NCBI GenBank assembly: GCA_024402115.1
Contig: JAKSJQ010000045.1
Coordinates: forward strand, 1 to 15,333
Length of the DNA stretch: 15,333 nt
Source of the DNA: Bacteroidales bacterium
GTDB taxonomy: Bacteria > Bacteroidota > Bacteroidia > Bacteroidales > UBA932
Direction of reading: 5' to 3'
Within the stretch, counting starts at the first letter, position 1. The number at the start of each line of letters is the position of its first letter. The translations under genes were made by a program, and so were the position numbers. A model generated the notes under the pieces. The model saw only the letters and a list, made by a program, of their open reading frames with translations, made no database searches and was not told where the DNA came from. Of the stretch, positions 1 through 5,733 are shown piece by piece.

Positions 1-425
1 GCCGCGTAGTGAAGCTTTCTCCAGACATGCTTCAGTTCGGCGAGGAGCCTAAGCCTGTAGTAGTGGTTGACGAGAACGGACAGCCTCTCACAGCTGACGA
101 CCCACACCGCTTCTTCGAGGCAAGCTGGACTTTCAAGAAGGACGGCAAGTACTACTTCACATACTCTACCGGTGACAGCCACCTCCTCTGCTATGCAGTT
201 GGTGACAATGTATATGGTCCTTTCACTTACAAGGGCGTGATCCTTACTCCTGTCGTTGGTTGGACTACTCACCATGCCATCATCGAGTATCAGGGCAAGT
301 GGTACCTCTTCCATCATGACAGCGTTCCTTCAGGCGGTAAGTCATGGCTCCGCAGCCTTAAGGTCTGCGAGCTCACCTTCGACGCTGAAGGCAACATCGA
401 GACTATCGAGGGTATCGACGAATAA
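1..425 (+). CDS. Glycoside hydrolase family 43 protein, C-terminal part (5' end outside window)
   Basis: The reading frame is open from the first bases, so this is the 3' end of a gene; the GTG at position 9 is most likely an internal valine. The visible ~140 residues match the last blades of a GH43 five-bladed beta-propeller. FFEASW has the setting of the GH43 general-acid glutamate, followed by KDGKYYFTYSTG. TTHHAI and GKWYLFHHD match the later blades, where a histidine usually helps bind the active-site ion. GH43 enzymes are arabinofuranosidases, xylosidases or related glycosidases acting on plant cell-wall glycans; the substrate cannot be assigned. The protein ends soon after the propeller, so no C-terminal accessory domain is present. 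Leucine codons are mostly CTC and the codon set resembles that of the ppdK gene at the far end, suggesting strong expression (inference). The signal peptide, if any, lies outside the window. Confidence 0.85.
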   Translation, partial: RVVKLSPDMLQFGEEPKPVVVVDENGQPLTADDPHRFFEASWTFKKDGKYYFTYSTGDSHLLCYAVGDNVYGPFTYKGVILTPVVGWTTHHAIIEYQGKWYLFHHDSVPSGGKSWLRSLKVCELTFDAEGNIETIEGIDE

Positions 426-440
426 CATTTGTCAATAAAT

Positions 441-476
441 AAAAGATGCCGGCCCAAAAGGGTCGGCATCTTTTTT
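441..476. terminator. Bidirectional intrinsic terminator between converging genes
   Basis: A 15-base-pair stem (441-455 with 460-474, one G-U pair) closes an AAAA loop. The plus strand continues into T residues (471-476), giving a terminator for the GH43 gene. On the minus strand the same stem is followed by T-rich sequence (CTTTTATTTATTG), so it can also stop the fabG operon, whose last stop codon is at 504-506. Seen directly; function inferred from form and position. Confidence 0.9.
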
Positions 477-503
477 CGTTCTGTTCAAGGTAAAATACGG
501 CGA

Positions 504-1232
504 CTAGCTATAGAGTCCGCCGTTGATAGAGATGCATTCTCCGGTGATGTACGATGACTCCTTGGATGCGAGGAAACCGACGAGATTTGCGACCTCCTCA
601 GGCTCGCCGAAACGGTTCATAGGGATATGTTTCTTGAGCTCAGCCTCGTCGAGACCATCTACCATGTCCGTCCTGACGAAGCCAGGAGCGACTGCGTTGA
701 CGGTGATGCCTTTGCGGGCAACCTCCTGGGCGAGAGCCTTGGTCGCAGCGATGAGGCCGCCCTTGGCAGCAGAATAGTTGGTCTGACCGGTCATTCCCTT
801 GAGTCCTGACAGAGAGGCCATATTGATCACGCGGCCGAACCTGTGCATGAGCATAGGCTTGATAAGGAGCGAAGTCACGTTGTAGAAGCCGCCGAGATTG
901 GTGTTGATCACCTTGCCCCAATCCTCTGGGGACATCCAGACGATGAGGTTGTCCTTGCGTATGCCGGCGTTGTTCACCACTACCTCGATGTAATCTTCTG
1001 GATGGGCCTGCTGCCATGCCGTGATGGCGTCGCGAGTCTGTTCCGCGTCTGAGACATCAAACTTCAGCAACTGTGCGTCGCCACCTTCTGACTTGATCTG
1101 ATCAACGGTCTCCTGGGCCTTCGCCTCGTTGGACACATAGTTCACGAGGACTGTATAGCCCATGGATGCAAGCTTGAGGCTCACCGCACGTCCGATTCCG
1201 CGGCTGCCTCCTGTTACCAATGCGTATTTCAT
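504..1232 (-). CDS. fabG: 3-oxoacyl-ACP reductase, FabG-type short-chain dehydrogenase
   Basis: This is a 242-residue classical SDR, the usual length for FabG, expected to reduce 3-ketoacyl-ACP to 3-hydroxyacyl-ACP with NADPH in the cytoplasm. The nucleotide-binding TGGSRGIG lies at residues 7-14 and NNAG at 87-90. The catalytic set is complete: Asn112, Ser140, Tyr153 and Lys157 (YSAAK). PG at the start of the PGFVRTDM motif and the C-terminal TGECISINGG also fit the family. The ATG overlaps the stop of the upstream oxidoreductase gene by four bases (ATGA), so translation is probably coupled. As the last gene of the ketosynthase operon it more likely serves a dedicated polyene or specialised fatty-acyl pathway than housekeeping fatty acid synthesis. 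That assignment is inference; the sequence alone does not separate the two roles. Confidence 0.9.
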   Translation of the reverse strand: MKYALVTGGSRGIGRAVSLKLASMGYTVLVNYVSNEAKAQETVDQIKSEGGDAQLLKFDVSDAEQTRDAITAWQQAHPEDYIEVVVNNAGIRKDNLIVWMSPEDWGKVINTNLGGFYNVTSLLIKPMLMHRFGRVINMASLSGLKGMTGQTNYSAAKGGLIAATKALAQEVARKGITVNAVAPGFVRTDMVDGLDEAELKKHIPMNRFGEPEEVANLVGFLASKESSYITGECISINGGLYS

Positions 1233-2539
1233 ATATTCTTTCCTAATATTTTTTCACATGTACGATATGACGACTTGGTCACCCCAAGCACGCCGTGTAT
1301 TCCGATGTTCTGGCCCGTCAGATATAGGTTCGCCAACGGCGTCCTTACTGAAAGCGAAGTCCTCATGATATCGCTGCAATCCCTCACCAATCCATACGCA
1401 GAACCTCCAGGAGTTCCCGTATAACGCTCATAGGTGGATGGTGTGCTGACGTATGCGGCATCAATCGCATCCCTGAGCCAAGGCAGCCTGCACGACACGA
1501 ATTCGACGCAACGGTCCACGAGCTCTTCGCGCGACACGAATTCCGTCCTGGTCATCAAGTCCACCGTCCCCTCACCGAAACTTATGCCCACAGTCTCGAG
1601 AACATCGGTACGAGGATTCCAGAGATCGGCGTCTTCCGAATGCACATAGACGCTGCGGTTCTCCCCTGCAGGCGCACAGTCTCGAAGTCGTATGTTGACG
1701 GTCGAAAGACCCTTGGTGTTCTCCAGACTCGCGACTCTAGTCCTATATATCTTTCTCAGCCCGTCCGTCATCGCAACCAGAGCTGAAGGGTGTATGTCCG
1801 ACACCACCACATCTGCGGAATAGCGATCCCCATCCTCTGTCAGGACGGCGGATACCGCTCCGCCATTGCTTTCCAGGGCAGTGACCTTCTTACCAGTGAG
1901 CACATCACCGCCCTTCGAGCGTATACCCTCTGCAAGCTTCTCCGCAAGCTGGCTTCCACCTCCGCGAAGTCGCCATGTACCCCTGATGAAGGCATCATTT
2001 ATCCTCGCGAAAGTATAGAGAGGAAGCCTCTTCGAATCAAGCTCCATCTTGAGCGACGTACCCGAAACCACCTTCCTCAGAAGAGGGTCCGAAATGGTCT
2101 TGCAAAGCCATGAGTATGCGTTCATCTCCATGTACTCAGGATGCCCGTCAACTTGTCTGAGCTGAAGCACAAAGTCCTTGATTTCGTCTGCCGACGACGG
2201 GAAATAGCCGCACAGGGCCTCCTCATAGGCAGGATAACCTGACGGGAGAAAGAAACTCTGTCCTCCAATGCAGACCTCCTCGCCGTCGAGACGCTTCCAC
2301 GGCAGTTCCATGAGACCGAAGTCTGCAAAAAGACTTTCCAGACCGCCATCCTCACCCGCTCCACCGACGAAATGGAGTCCGGTGTCAAAGGTCGCGGATC
2401 CTCTGCGGAAGGACTGCATGCAGCCACCTATGGTGCTGTGCTGCTCGAGTACGGTCACCTTCCATCCGTGGCGGGAAAGGATATGACCGCATTGCAGACC
2501 TCCGAGTCCGCTGCCAATGACTATGGCGCTGCGTTCCAT
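1229..2539 (-). CDS. FAD-dependent oxidoreductase, phytoene desaturase/retinol saturase-like (aryl-polyene-cluster type)
   Basis: A 436-residue flavoprotein with the Rossmann fingerprint GSGLGG at residues 9-14, followed by VLEQHSTIGGC, where the acidic residue binds the FAD ribose and GG continues the dinucleotide-binding motif. TFDTGLHFVGG and the C-terminal LYLTGQNIGIHGVLGV (second FAD-contact region) are typical of the CrtI/CrtISO/retinol-saturase superfamily, and this form of the C-terminal motif is familiar from oxidoreductases in Bacteroidota flexirubin and aryl-polyene clusters. The protein is somewhat shorter than most CrtI desaturases. Its start codon directly follows the ketosynthase stop (0-base gap), and its stop overlaps the fabG start, so it sits centrally in a three-gene operon. 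No carotenoid synthesis gene is nearby, which argues against a carotenoid substrate. The likely role is adjusting the oxidation or geometry of a polyene acyl chain; this is inference. Confidence 0.8.
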   Translation of the reverse strand: MERSAIVIGSGLGGLQCGHILSRHGWKVTVLEQHSTIGGCMQSFRRGSATFDTGLHFVGGAGEDGGLESLFADFGLMELPWKRLDGEEVCIGGQSFFLPSGYPAYEEALCGYFPSSADEIKDFVLQLRQVDGHPEYMEMNAYSWLCKTISDPLLRKVVSGTSLKMELDSKRLPLYTFARINDAFIRGTWRLRGGGSQLAEKLAEGIRSKGGDVLTGKKVTALESNGGAVSAVLTEDGDRYSADVVVSDIHPSALVAMTDGLRKIYRTRVASLENTKGLSTVNIRLRDCAPAGENRSVYVHSEDADLWNPRTDVLETVGISFGEGTVDLMTRTEFVSREELVDRCVEFVSCRLPWLRDAIDAAYVSTPSTYERYTGTPGGSAYGLVRDCSDIMRTSLSVRTPLANLYLTGQNIGIHGVLGVTKSSYRTCEKILGKNI

Positions 2540-3757
2540 CTAGAGGTTCCTGATTATCAGGGTTGAGTTGGTACCTCCGAAGCCGAAGGAGTTTGAGAGG
2601 AAGGTGTCGAAGCCCTTCTCTATGGTATGGGACGGGATCAAGAGCTTTGCCGAATCCTCGTCCGGATTCTCGAAATTGATGTTTCCGGCGATGAATCCAC
2701 CCTTCATCATGAGAATGGAATAGATAACTTCGCTGGCTCCGGCCATCCACATCTCATGCCCGGTCTGGCACTTCGTGCTCGTCACCTCGGTGCGCTGATC
2801 TCCGAAAACATTGTAGATCGCCTTTGCCTCATTTGCATCTCCGACGTGGGTGGAGGTTGCATGGGCATTGATGTATCCGATCTCGCGGATATCGATTCCA
2901 GCACGGCGGATAGCCATGGAAAGAGACTTCGACGGACCTTCTACATTAGGTGAGGAAATATGGTCTCCATTGCTTGAAAATCCATATCCGAGCACCTCTG
3001 CGATGATAGGAGCGCCTCTTCTGACCGCAGATTCATAGCTCTCGAGTATGACGGTAGCTGCTCCGCCGCCAGGCACGAGGCCGTCCCTGTCACGATCGAA
3101 AGGACGGCTAGCCTTGGTCGGCTCGTCCTCCCTGATGGAAAATGCCGAGATGCCGTCGAACGAGCCTACCGATGCCGGATTCACCTCCTGTGCGCCACCG
3201 CATACCACCATCTCCTGAAGTCCGTTCTGGATAAGAAGAGCCGCGAGGCCAATAGCGTGCGATCCGCTGGCACATGCTCCGGAAACGGTGAGGTTGATAC
3301 CCTTGAGCTTGAAGATGCAGCCCAGGTTCATAGTCACGGTAGAGTTCATGGACTGGAAGATGGCGCCCGAACCGCAGAGGGTGGTGTCCTTCTTCTCCAT
3401 GATAGTATTCACAGCCTTGTAGACAGGCTCAGCCGTACTGTCGTTTCCATAGAGAAGACCGACATCGTGGGTATCAAGATAATCCTGGGTTATGCCGGCA
3501 GATGCCAGGGCATCGCGAGTCGCACAGTAGGCATACTTTGCCTGCTCCGGCATATACACCCTCTGGTTCCTGGAAAGTTCCTTCTTCAGATCCGGAACTT
3601 CGAGAAAGGCAGTGAGACCTGAGCGGAAACCCATCTCCTTGCGAAACGGATCGAGTATGATTCCTGATTTTCCAGTGTAGAGAGAATCCCTCACCTCGTC
3701 AAGGCTCTTGCCAAGGCAGGAATATATTCCCATGCCGGTAATTACGACTCTGTTCAT
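2540..3757 (-). CDS. Beta-ketoacyl-ACP synthase (aryl polyene/flexirubin-type KS)
   Basis: A 405-residue thiolase-fold condensing enzyme that extends an acyl chain with malonyl-ACP. The N terminus RVVITGMG is typical of FabF/FabB. The catalytic triad is present: Cys162 in SGACASG, His299 in NAHATST and His334 in QTGHE, with Lys329 before it; the C-terminal NSFGFGGTNS is also intact. The segment after the second histidine (EMWMAGASEVIYS) differs from housekeeping FabF and resembles ketosynthases of Bacteroidota aryl-polyene clusters. An in-frame ATG at 3823 would add 22 residues but lies upstream of the predicted promoter (3781-3813), and family alignment begins at MNRVVITG, so 3757 is chosen. 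It is the first gene of an operon followed with no gap by the oxidoreductase and then fabG. ACP, dehydratase and aromatic starter genes are not visible here. Confidence 0.87.
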   Translation of the reverse strand: MNRVVITGMGIYSCLGKSLDEVRDSLYTGKSGIILDPFRKEMGFRSGLTAFLEVPDLKKELSRNQRVYMPEQAKYAYCATRDALASAGITQDYLDTHDVGLLYGNDSTAEPVYKAVNTIMEKKDTTLCGSGAIFQSMNSTVTMNLGCIFKLKGINLTVSGACASGSHAIGLAALLIQNGLQEMVVCGGAQEVNPASVGSFDGISAFSIREDEPTKASRPFDRDRDGLVPGGGAATVILESYESAVRRGAPIIAEVLGYGFSSNGDHISSPNVEGPSKSLSMAIRRAGIDIREIGYINAHATSTHVGDANEAKAIYNVFGDQRTEVTSTKCQTGHEMWMAGASEVIYSILMMKGGFIAGNINFENPDEDSAKLLIPSHTIEKGFDTFLSNSFGFGGTNSTLIIRNL

Positions 3758-3780
3758 AGGGTATACATTATATAGGAGTG

Positions 3781-3813
3781 CAAATATACGAAAAAAGCCG
3801 TTGGGCACGCAAA
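3781..3813 (-). promoter_or_regulatory. Bacteroidota-type promoter of the ketosynthase operon
   Basis: On the minus strand TTTG (3813-3810), a 21-base spacer and TATATTTG (3788-3781) match the -33/-7 consensus of the Bacteroidota primary sigma factor. Transcription would begin only some 20 bases before the ATG at 3757, giving a short leader, and excludes the in-frame ATG at 3823. The promoter lies immediately downstream of the tRNA-Val terminator. Confidence 0.75.
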
Positions 3814-3825
3814 CAGCAGACATAT

Positions 3826-3857
3826 AACAAAAAACGCCAGTCGATGACTGGCGTTTT
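3826..3857 (-). terminator. Intrinsic terminator of tRNA-Val
   Basis: A perfect 12-base-pair stem (3831-3842 with 3846-3857) closes a three-base loop. Read on the minus strand it begins 7 bases after the tRNA 3' end and runs into TTTTTTGTT, the form of a rho-independent terminator. It insulates the tRNA from the ketosynthase operon that starts just beyond it. Confidence 0.88.
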
Positions 3858-3863
3858 CTCTTG

Positions 3864-3938
3864 TGGGAGCTGAGGGAGTCGAACCCCCGACCCTCTGCTT
3901 GTAAGGCAGACGCTCTGAACCAACTGAGCTAAGCTCCC
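3864..3938 (-). tRNA. tRNA-Val (anticodon UAC)
   Basis: The minus strand folds into a complete cloverleaf of 75 bases. The acceptor stem is GGGAGCT/AGCTCCC, the D stem GCTC/GAGC, and the anticodon stem TCTGC/GCAGA encloses the loop CTTACAA, whose anticodon TAC reads valine GUA and, with the usual U34 modification, other GUN codons. The T arm is GGGGG-TTCGACT-CCCTC with one G-U pair, and the discriminator base is A. CCA is not encoded, as usual for this phylum. It has its own promoter just upstream and a terminator just downstream, so it is a single-gene unit. No integrase or att-like duplication of its 3' end is visible nearby. Confidence 0.96.
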
Positions 3939-3950
3939 GAAATGGGATTG

Positions 3951-3981
3951 CAAATATACGCAGATATTTTTAATCCCCAAA
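3951..3981 (-). promoter_or_regulatory. Promoter of tRNA-Val
   Basis: On the minus strand TTTG (3981-3978), 19 bases and TATATTTG (3958-3951) match the Bacteroidota consensus exactly in sequence and spacing. The -7 box ends 12 bases before the mature tRNA 5' end at 3938. The 12-mer CGTATATTTGCA here is repeated exactly in the ketosynthase promoter. Confidence 0.8.
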
Positions 3982-4007
3982 TAAAAATGTCCTAAAAATC
4001 AAAAAAC

Positions 4008-4817
4008 CTAAGAAAGGAGAGAGCTGATCTGGTCATAGTACCTCTTAGAGACCGGAATCTGAGCTGCTCCATCTACATCCAGCTGGGCAAGGATCACGCC
4101 CTCAGCCTCCTTCTTGAGCACCTTCACATGCTTCGAGTTGATCACGTATGACCTATGGCAACGCACCAGACCGTGAGATGCAAGATTGTCCTCAAGGCTC
4201 TTCATGGAATTACGGAGCACATAGTTCTTCAGCTTTCCAGACTCAAGATAATGGATACGCACATAGTTCTCCTCAGACTGCAGATAGAGTACTGCTGGCG
4301 CTGCGATGACCAGCTTGAGCTTCTGGTTCTCGTCATGGAATCTCAGAAGGGATTCGTCAGACGCTGCCCCACCCGCCTCATCATTCCTCAGATCATTCAC
4401 AAGAAGAGAGAGAGTGATGATCACATAAGGGAACACGAGGATGGTATAGTTGAACTTTACGCAATCGTCCAGAGCCGAAAGGTACCAGGTGTGAAGCATC
4501 AGTGAGCTGTAGAGGGTATGGAACTGCGAGATGATCATAACCTCGGCAAGGCACCACACCACATACCAGAACCACGATATCTTCACCTTCGCGAGGTTCA
4601 TCAACAGATACAGGGCTGTCCTCGTGAGGGCAAGACATACCAGAGATATGCAGAACAGCATAAGTATGTTCAGCGTAAAACGCCCCATTCCCATGTCATA
4701 GAAAGTGAACATGTCATAGGGGTTGAACACTAGCACGAATGCAAAGAAGAACAGAGGAACGAATATCGCGTAAATCAACTGCGGCCCCCATCTTCCGGGT
4801 ACTTCAGGCGTCTTCAT
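4008..4817 (-). CDS. Membrane-anchored LytTR-family transcriptional regulator
   Basis: A 269-residue protein with two parts. The N-terminal half has about four hydrophobic segments (roughly residues 12-32, 47-73, 81-105 and 122-142), predicting an integral inner-membrane sensor. After a short linker (about 141-167) comes a LytTR DNA-binding domain (about 168-268), recognised by VLYLQSEENYVRIHY, the LRNSMKSLE segment and the signature VRCHRSYVINSKHV. There is no receiver domain and no neighbouring histidine kinase, so this is a one-component membrane-bound regulator rather than a classical response regulator. It is transcribed divergently from the SGNH hydrolase gene. Near-identical direct repeats in the shared region (4881-4915) have the spacing LytTR proteins use, which suggests autoregulation and control of the hydrolase (inference). 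The signal it senses is unknown. Confidence 0.88.
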   Translation of the reverse strand: MKTPEVPGRWGPQLIYAIFVPLFFFAFVLVFNPYDMFTFYDMGMGRFTLNILMLFCISLVCLALTRTALYLLMNLAKVKISWFWYVVWCLAEVMIISQFHTLYSSLMLHTWYLSALDDCVKFNYTILVFPYVIITLSLLVNDLRNDEAGGAASDESLLRFHDENQKLKLVIAAPAVLYLQSEENYVRIHYLESGKLKNYVLRNSMKSLEDNLASHGLVRCHRSYVINSKHVKVLKKEAEGVILAQLDVDGAAQIPVSKRYYDQISSLLS

Positions 4818-4846
4818 TAGTCACAAAGCAAATCTTAAATCATCCC

Positions 4847-4862
4847 TGTCAACGCTGTGACA
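4847..4862. repeat. Inverted repeat TGTCA-N6-TGACA upstream of the LytTR gene
   Basis: TGTCA (4847-4851) and TGACA (4858-4862) form a perfect 5-base inverted repeat with a 6-base spacer, 30-45 bases before the LytTR start codon. It lies where the -33 region of that gene would be; no convincing TTTG/TAnnTTTG pair was found for the gene. It may be an operator, but short half-sites like these also arise by chance. Confidence 0.35.
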
Positions 4863-4880
4863 AGTGTAAAATTATCCGTT

Positions 4881-4915
4881 TTTCATCCCAAATATGGCAC
4901 TTTAATCCCAAAAAT
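4881..4915. promoter_or_regulatory. Candidate LytTR binding site: paired 15-base direct repeats
   Basis: Two copies of TTT(C/A)ATCCCAAA(T/A)AT lie at 4881-4895 and 4901-4915, identical at 13 of 15 positions, including the core ATCCCAAA, with a 20-base period. LytTR proteins bind as pairs to direct repeats about two helical turns apart, and the neighbouring gene encodes one. The site is 64-98 bases before the LytTR start and ends 40 bases before the proposed -33 box of the SGNH hydrolase, a position suited to activation. The repeat is seen directly; the binding role is inferred. Confidence 0.5.
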
Positions 4916-4954
4916 CCAAATCTCGTCACTTTCGCCCGTCCCCGGTAAAGATTG

Positions 4955-4986
4955 TTTCCACAGGCCGCGACCACCCGCTACCTTTG
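4955..4986 (+). promoter_or_regulatory. Promoter of the SGNH hydrolase gene
   Basis: TACCTTTG (4979-4986) matches TAnnTTTG, with TTTC (4955-4958) twenty bases upstream as a one-mismatch -33 box. Transcription would start near 4990, after the alternative TTG start at 4984, so the ATG at 5017 is the supported start. Confidence 0.65.
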
Positions 4987-5016
4987 CATCATCGAAACCA
5001 AAGAAAAGATACAGCA

Positions 5017-5718
5017 ATGAAGAAGATTCTAGCATTTGGAGACTCAATAATGAAGGGAGTCGTCGTTGATAGGAACAGGAGCATATCAGACATGAAATAT
5101 ACGGTAAGCGACGAGAGCTTCACCGAAGAGTGCAGCCGCAGGCTCGGAGTGGAGATAGAGAACTTCAGCAAGTTCGGCAGCACAGTGACCACCGGAAAGA
5201 AGATAGTCGACAGGCATCTCGACCAGGTGAAGGAAGCAGACTATGTGCTCCTTAAATTCGGCGGCAACGACAGCGCCTACCGATGGGACGAGATCGGAGA
5301 TGACCCGGAAGCGCCTCATAGTCCGAATACCGACATCGACACTTTCCGACACAACTACATAGAAATCGTAGACGAGATTCTTGACCAGGGCGTCACTCCG
5401 GTCATCATCTCCATGCCGCCTATCGACCCGGACAAGTATTACTCAAACGTGATGCGTGGTCTTGACGACAGGCAGAAGAAGAACGTGGAGAGATGGCTGG
5501 GAGGACAGCCTTCCTACATTTACAACTGGCATGAGATATACAACCTCGAGGTGTTCAAGATCGCGGCGCTCAAGAAGCTGCCGTTCGTAGACATCACGAG
5601 TGCATTCCTCAACCGAAGAGACTTCAGAAGTCTGCTCTGTGCTGACGGAATGCACCCCAATGAAAACGGTCACAAGCTTATCGCTGACACTCTCTGCTCA
5701 AGTCTAGCACTAGCATAG
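5017..5718 (+). CDS. SGNH/GDSL-family hydrolase
   Basis: A 233-residue protein carrying the four SGNH blocks. AFGDSIMKG holds the nucleophile Ser10, Gly54 in FSKFGSTV is the block II glycine, GGND holds Asn84, and DGMHPNENGH supplies the catalytic Asp210 and His213. Family members are esterases, lipases or carbohydrate deacetylases; substrate cannot be told. No signal peptide or membrane segment is visible, so a cytoplasmic location is expected, unlike the exported deacetylases of this fold. An in-frame TTG at 4984 would add 11 polar residues but lies within the promoter; the ATG at 5017 places AFGDS at the normal distance from the N terminus. The gene diverges from the LytTR regulator and probably belongs to its regulon (inference). 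Its stop is only 15 bases from the stop of the converging alpha-2-macroglobulin gene, and no terminator is visible between them. Confidence 0.87.
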   Translation: MKKILAFGDSIMKGVVVDRNRSISDMKYTVSDESFTEECSRRLGVEIENFSKFGSTVTTGKKIVDRHLDQVKEADYVLLKFGGNDSAYRWDEIGDDPEAPHSPNTDIDTFRHNYIEIVDEILDQGVTPVIISMPPIDPDKYYSNVMRGLDDRQKKNVERWLGGQPSYIYNWHEIYNLEVFKIAALKKLPFVDITSAFLNRRDFRSLLCADGMHPNENGHKLIADTLCSSLALA

Positions 5719-5733
5719 CCATGATCGTGAGCA

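Noticed and set aside
3758..3823. 22-residue N-terminal extension of the ketosynthase from an upstream ATG
   Set aside because: The ATG at 3823 is upstream of a well-formed promoter whose transcript would not contain it, and ketosynthases start at the RVVITGMG strand.
3864..3938. tRNA-Val as an integration site for a mobile element
   Set aside because: No integrase gene and no repeated tRNA 3' end is visible on either side; the flanking genes look like ordinary chromosome.
3968..3998. A third copy of the LytTR-like repeat (TTTAATCCCCAAATA) after the LytTR gene
   Set aside because: It has an extra C, no properly spaced partner, and overlaps the -33 box of the tRNA promoter, so the resemblance is probably chance in A/T-rich DNA.
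4984..5016. Upstream TTG start adding 11 residues to the SGNH hydrolase
   Set aside because: The TTG is part of the -7 box, and the downstream ATG gives the normal distance to the catalytic GDS motif.
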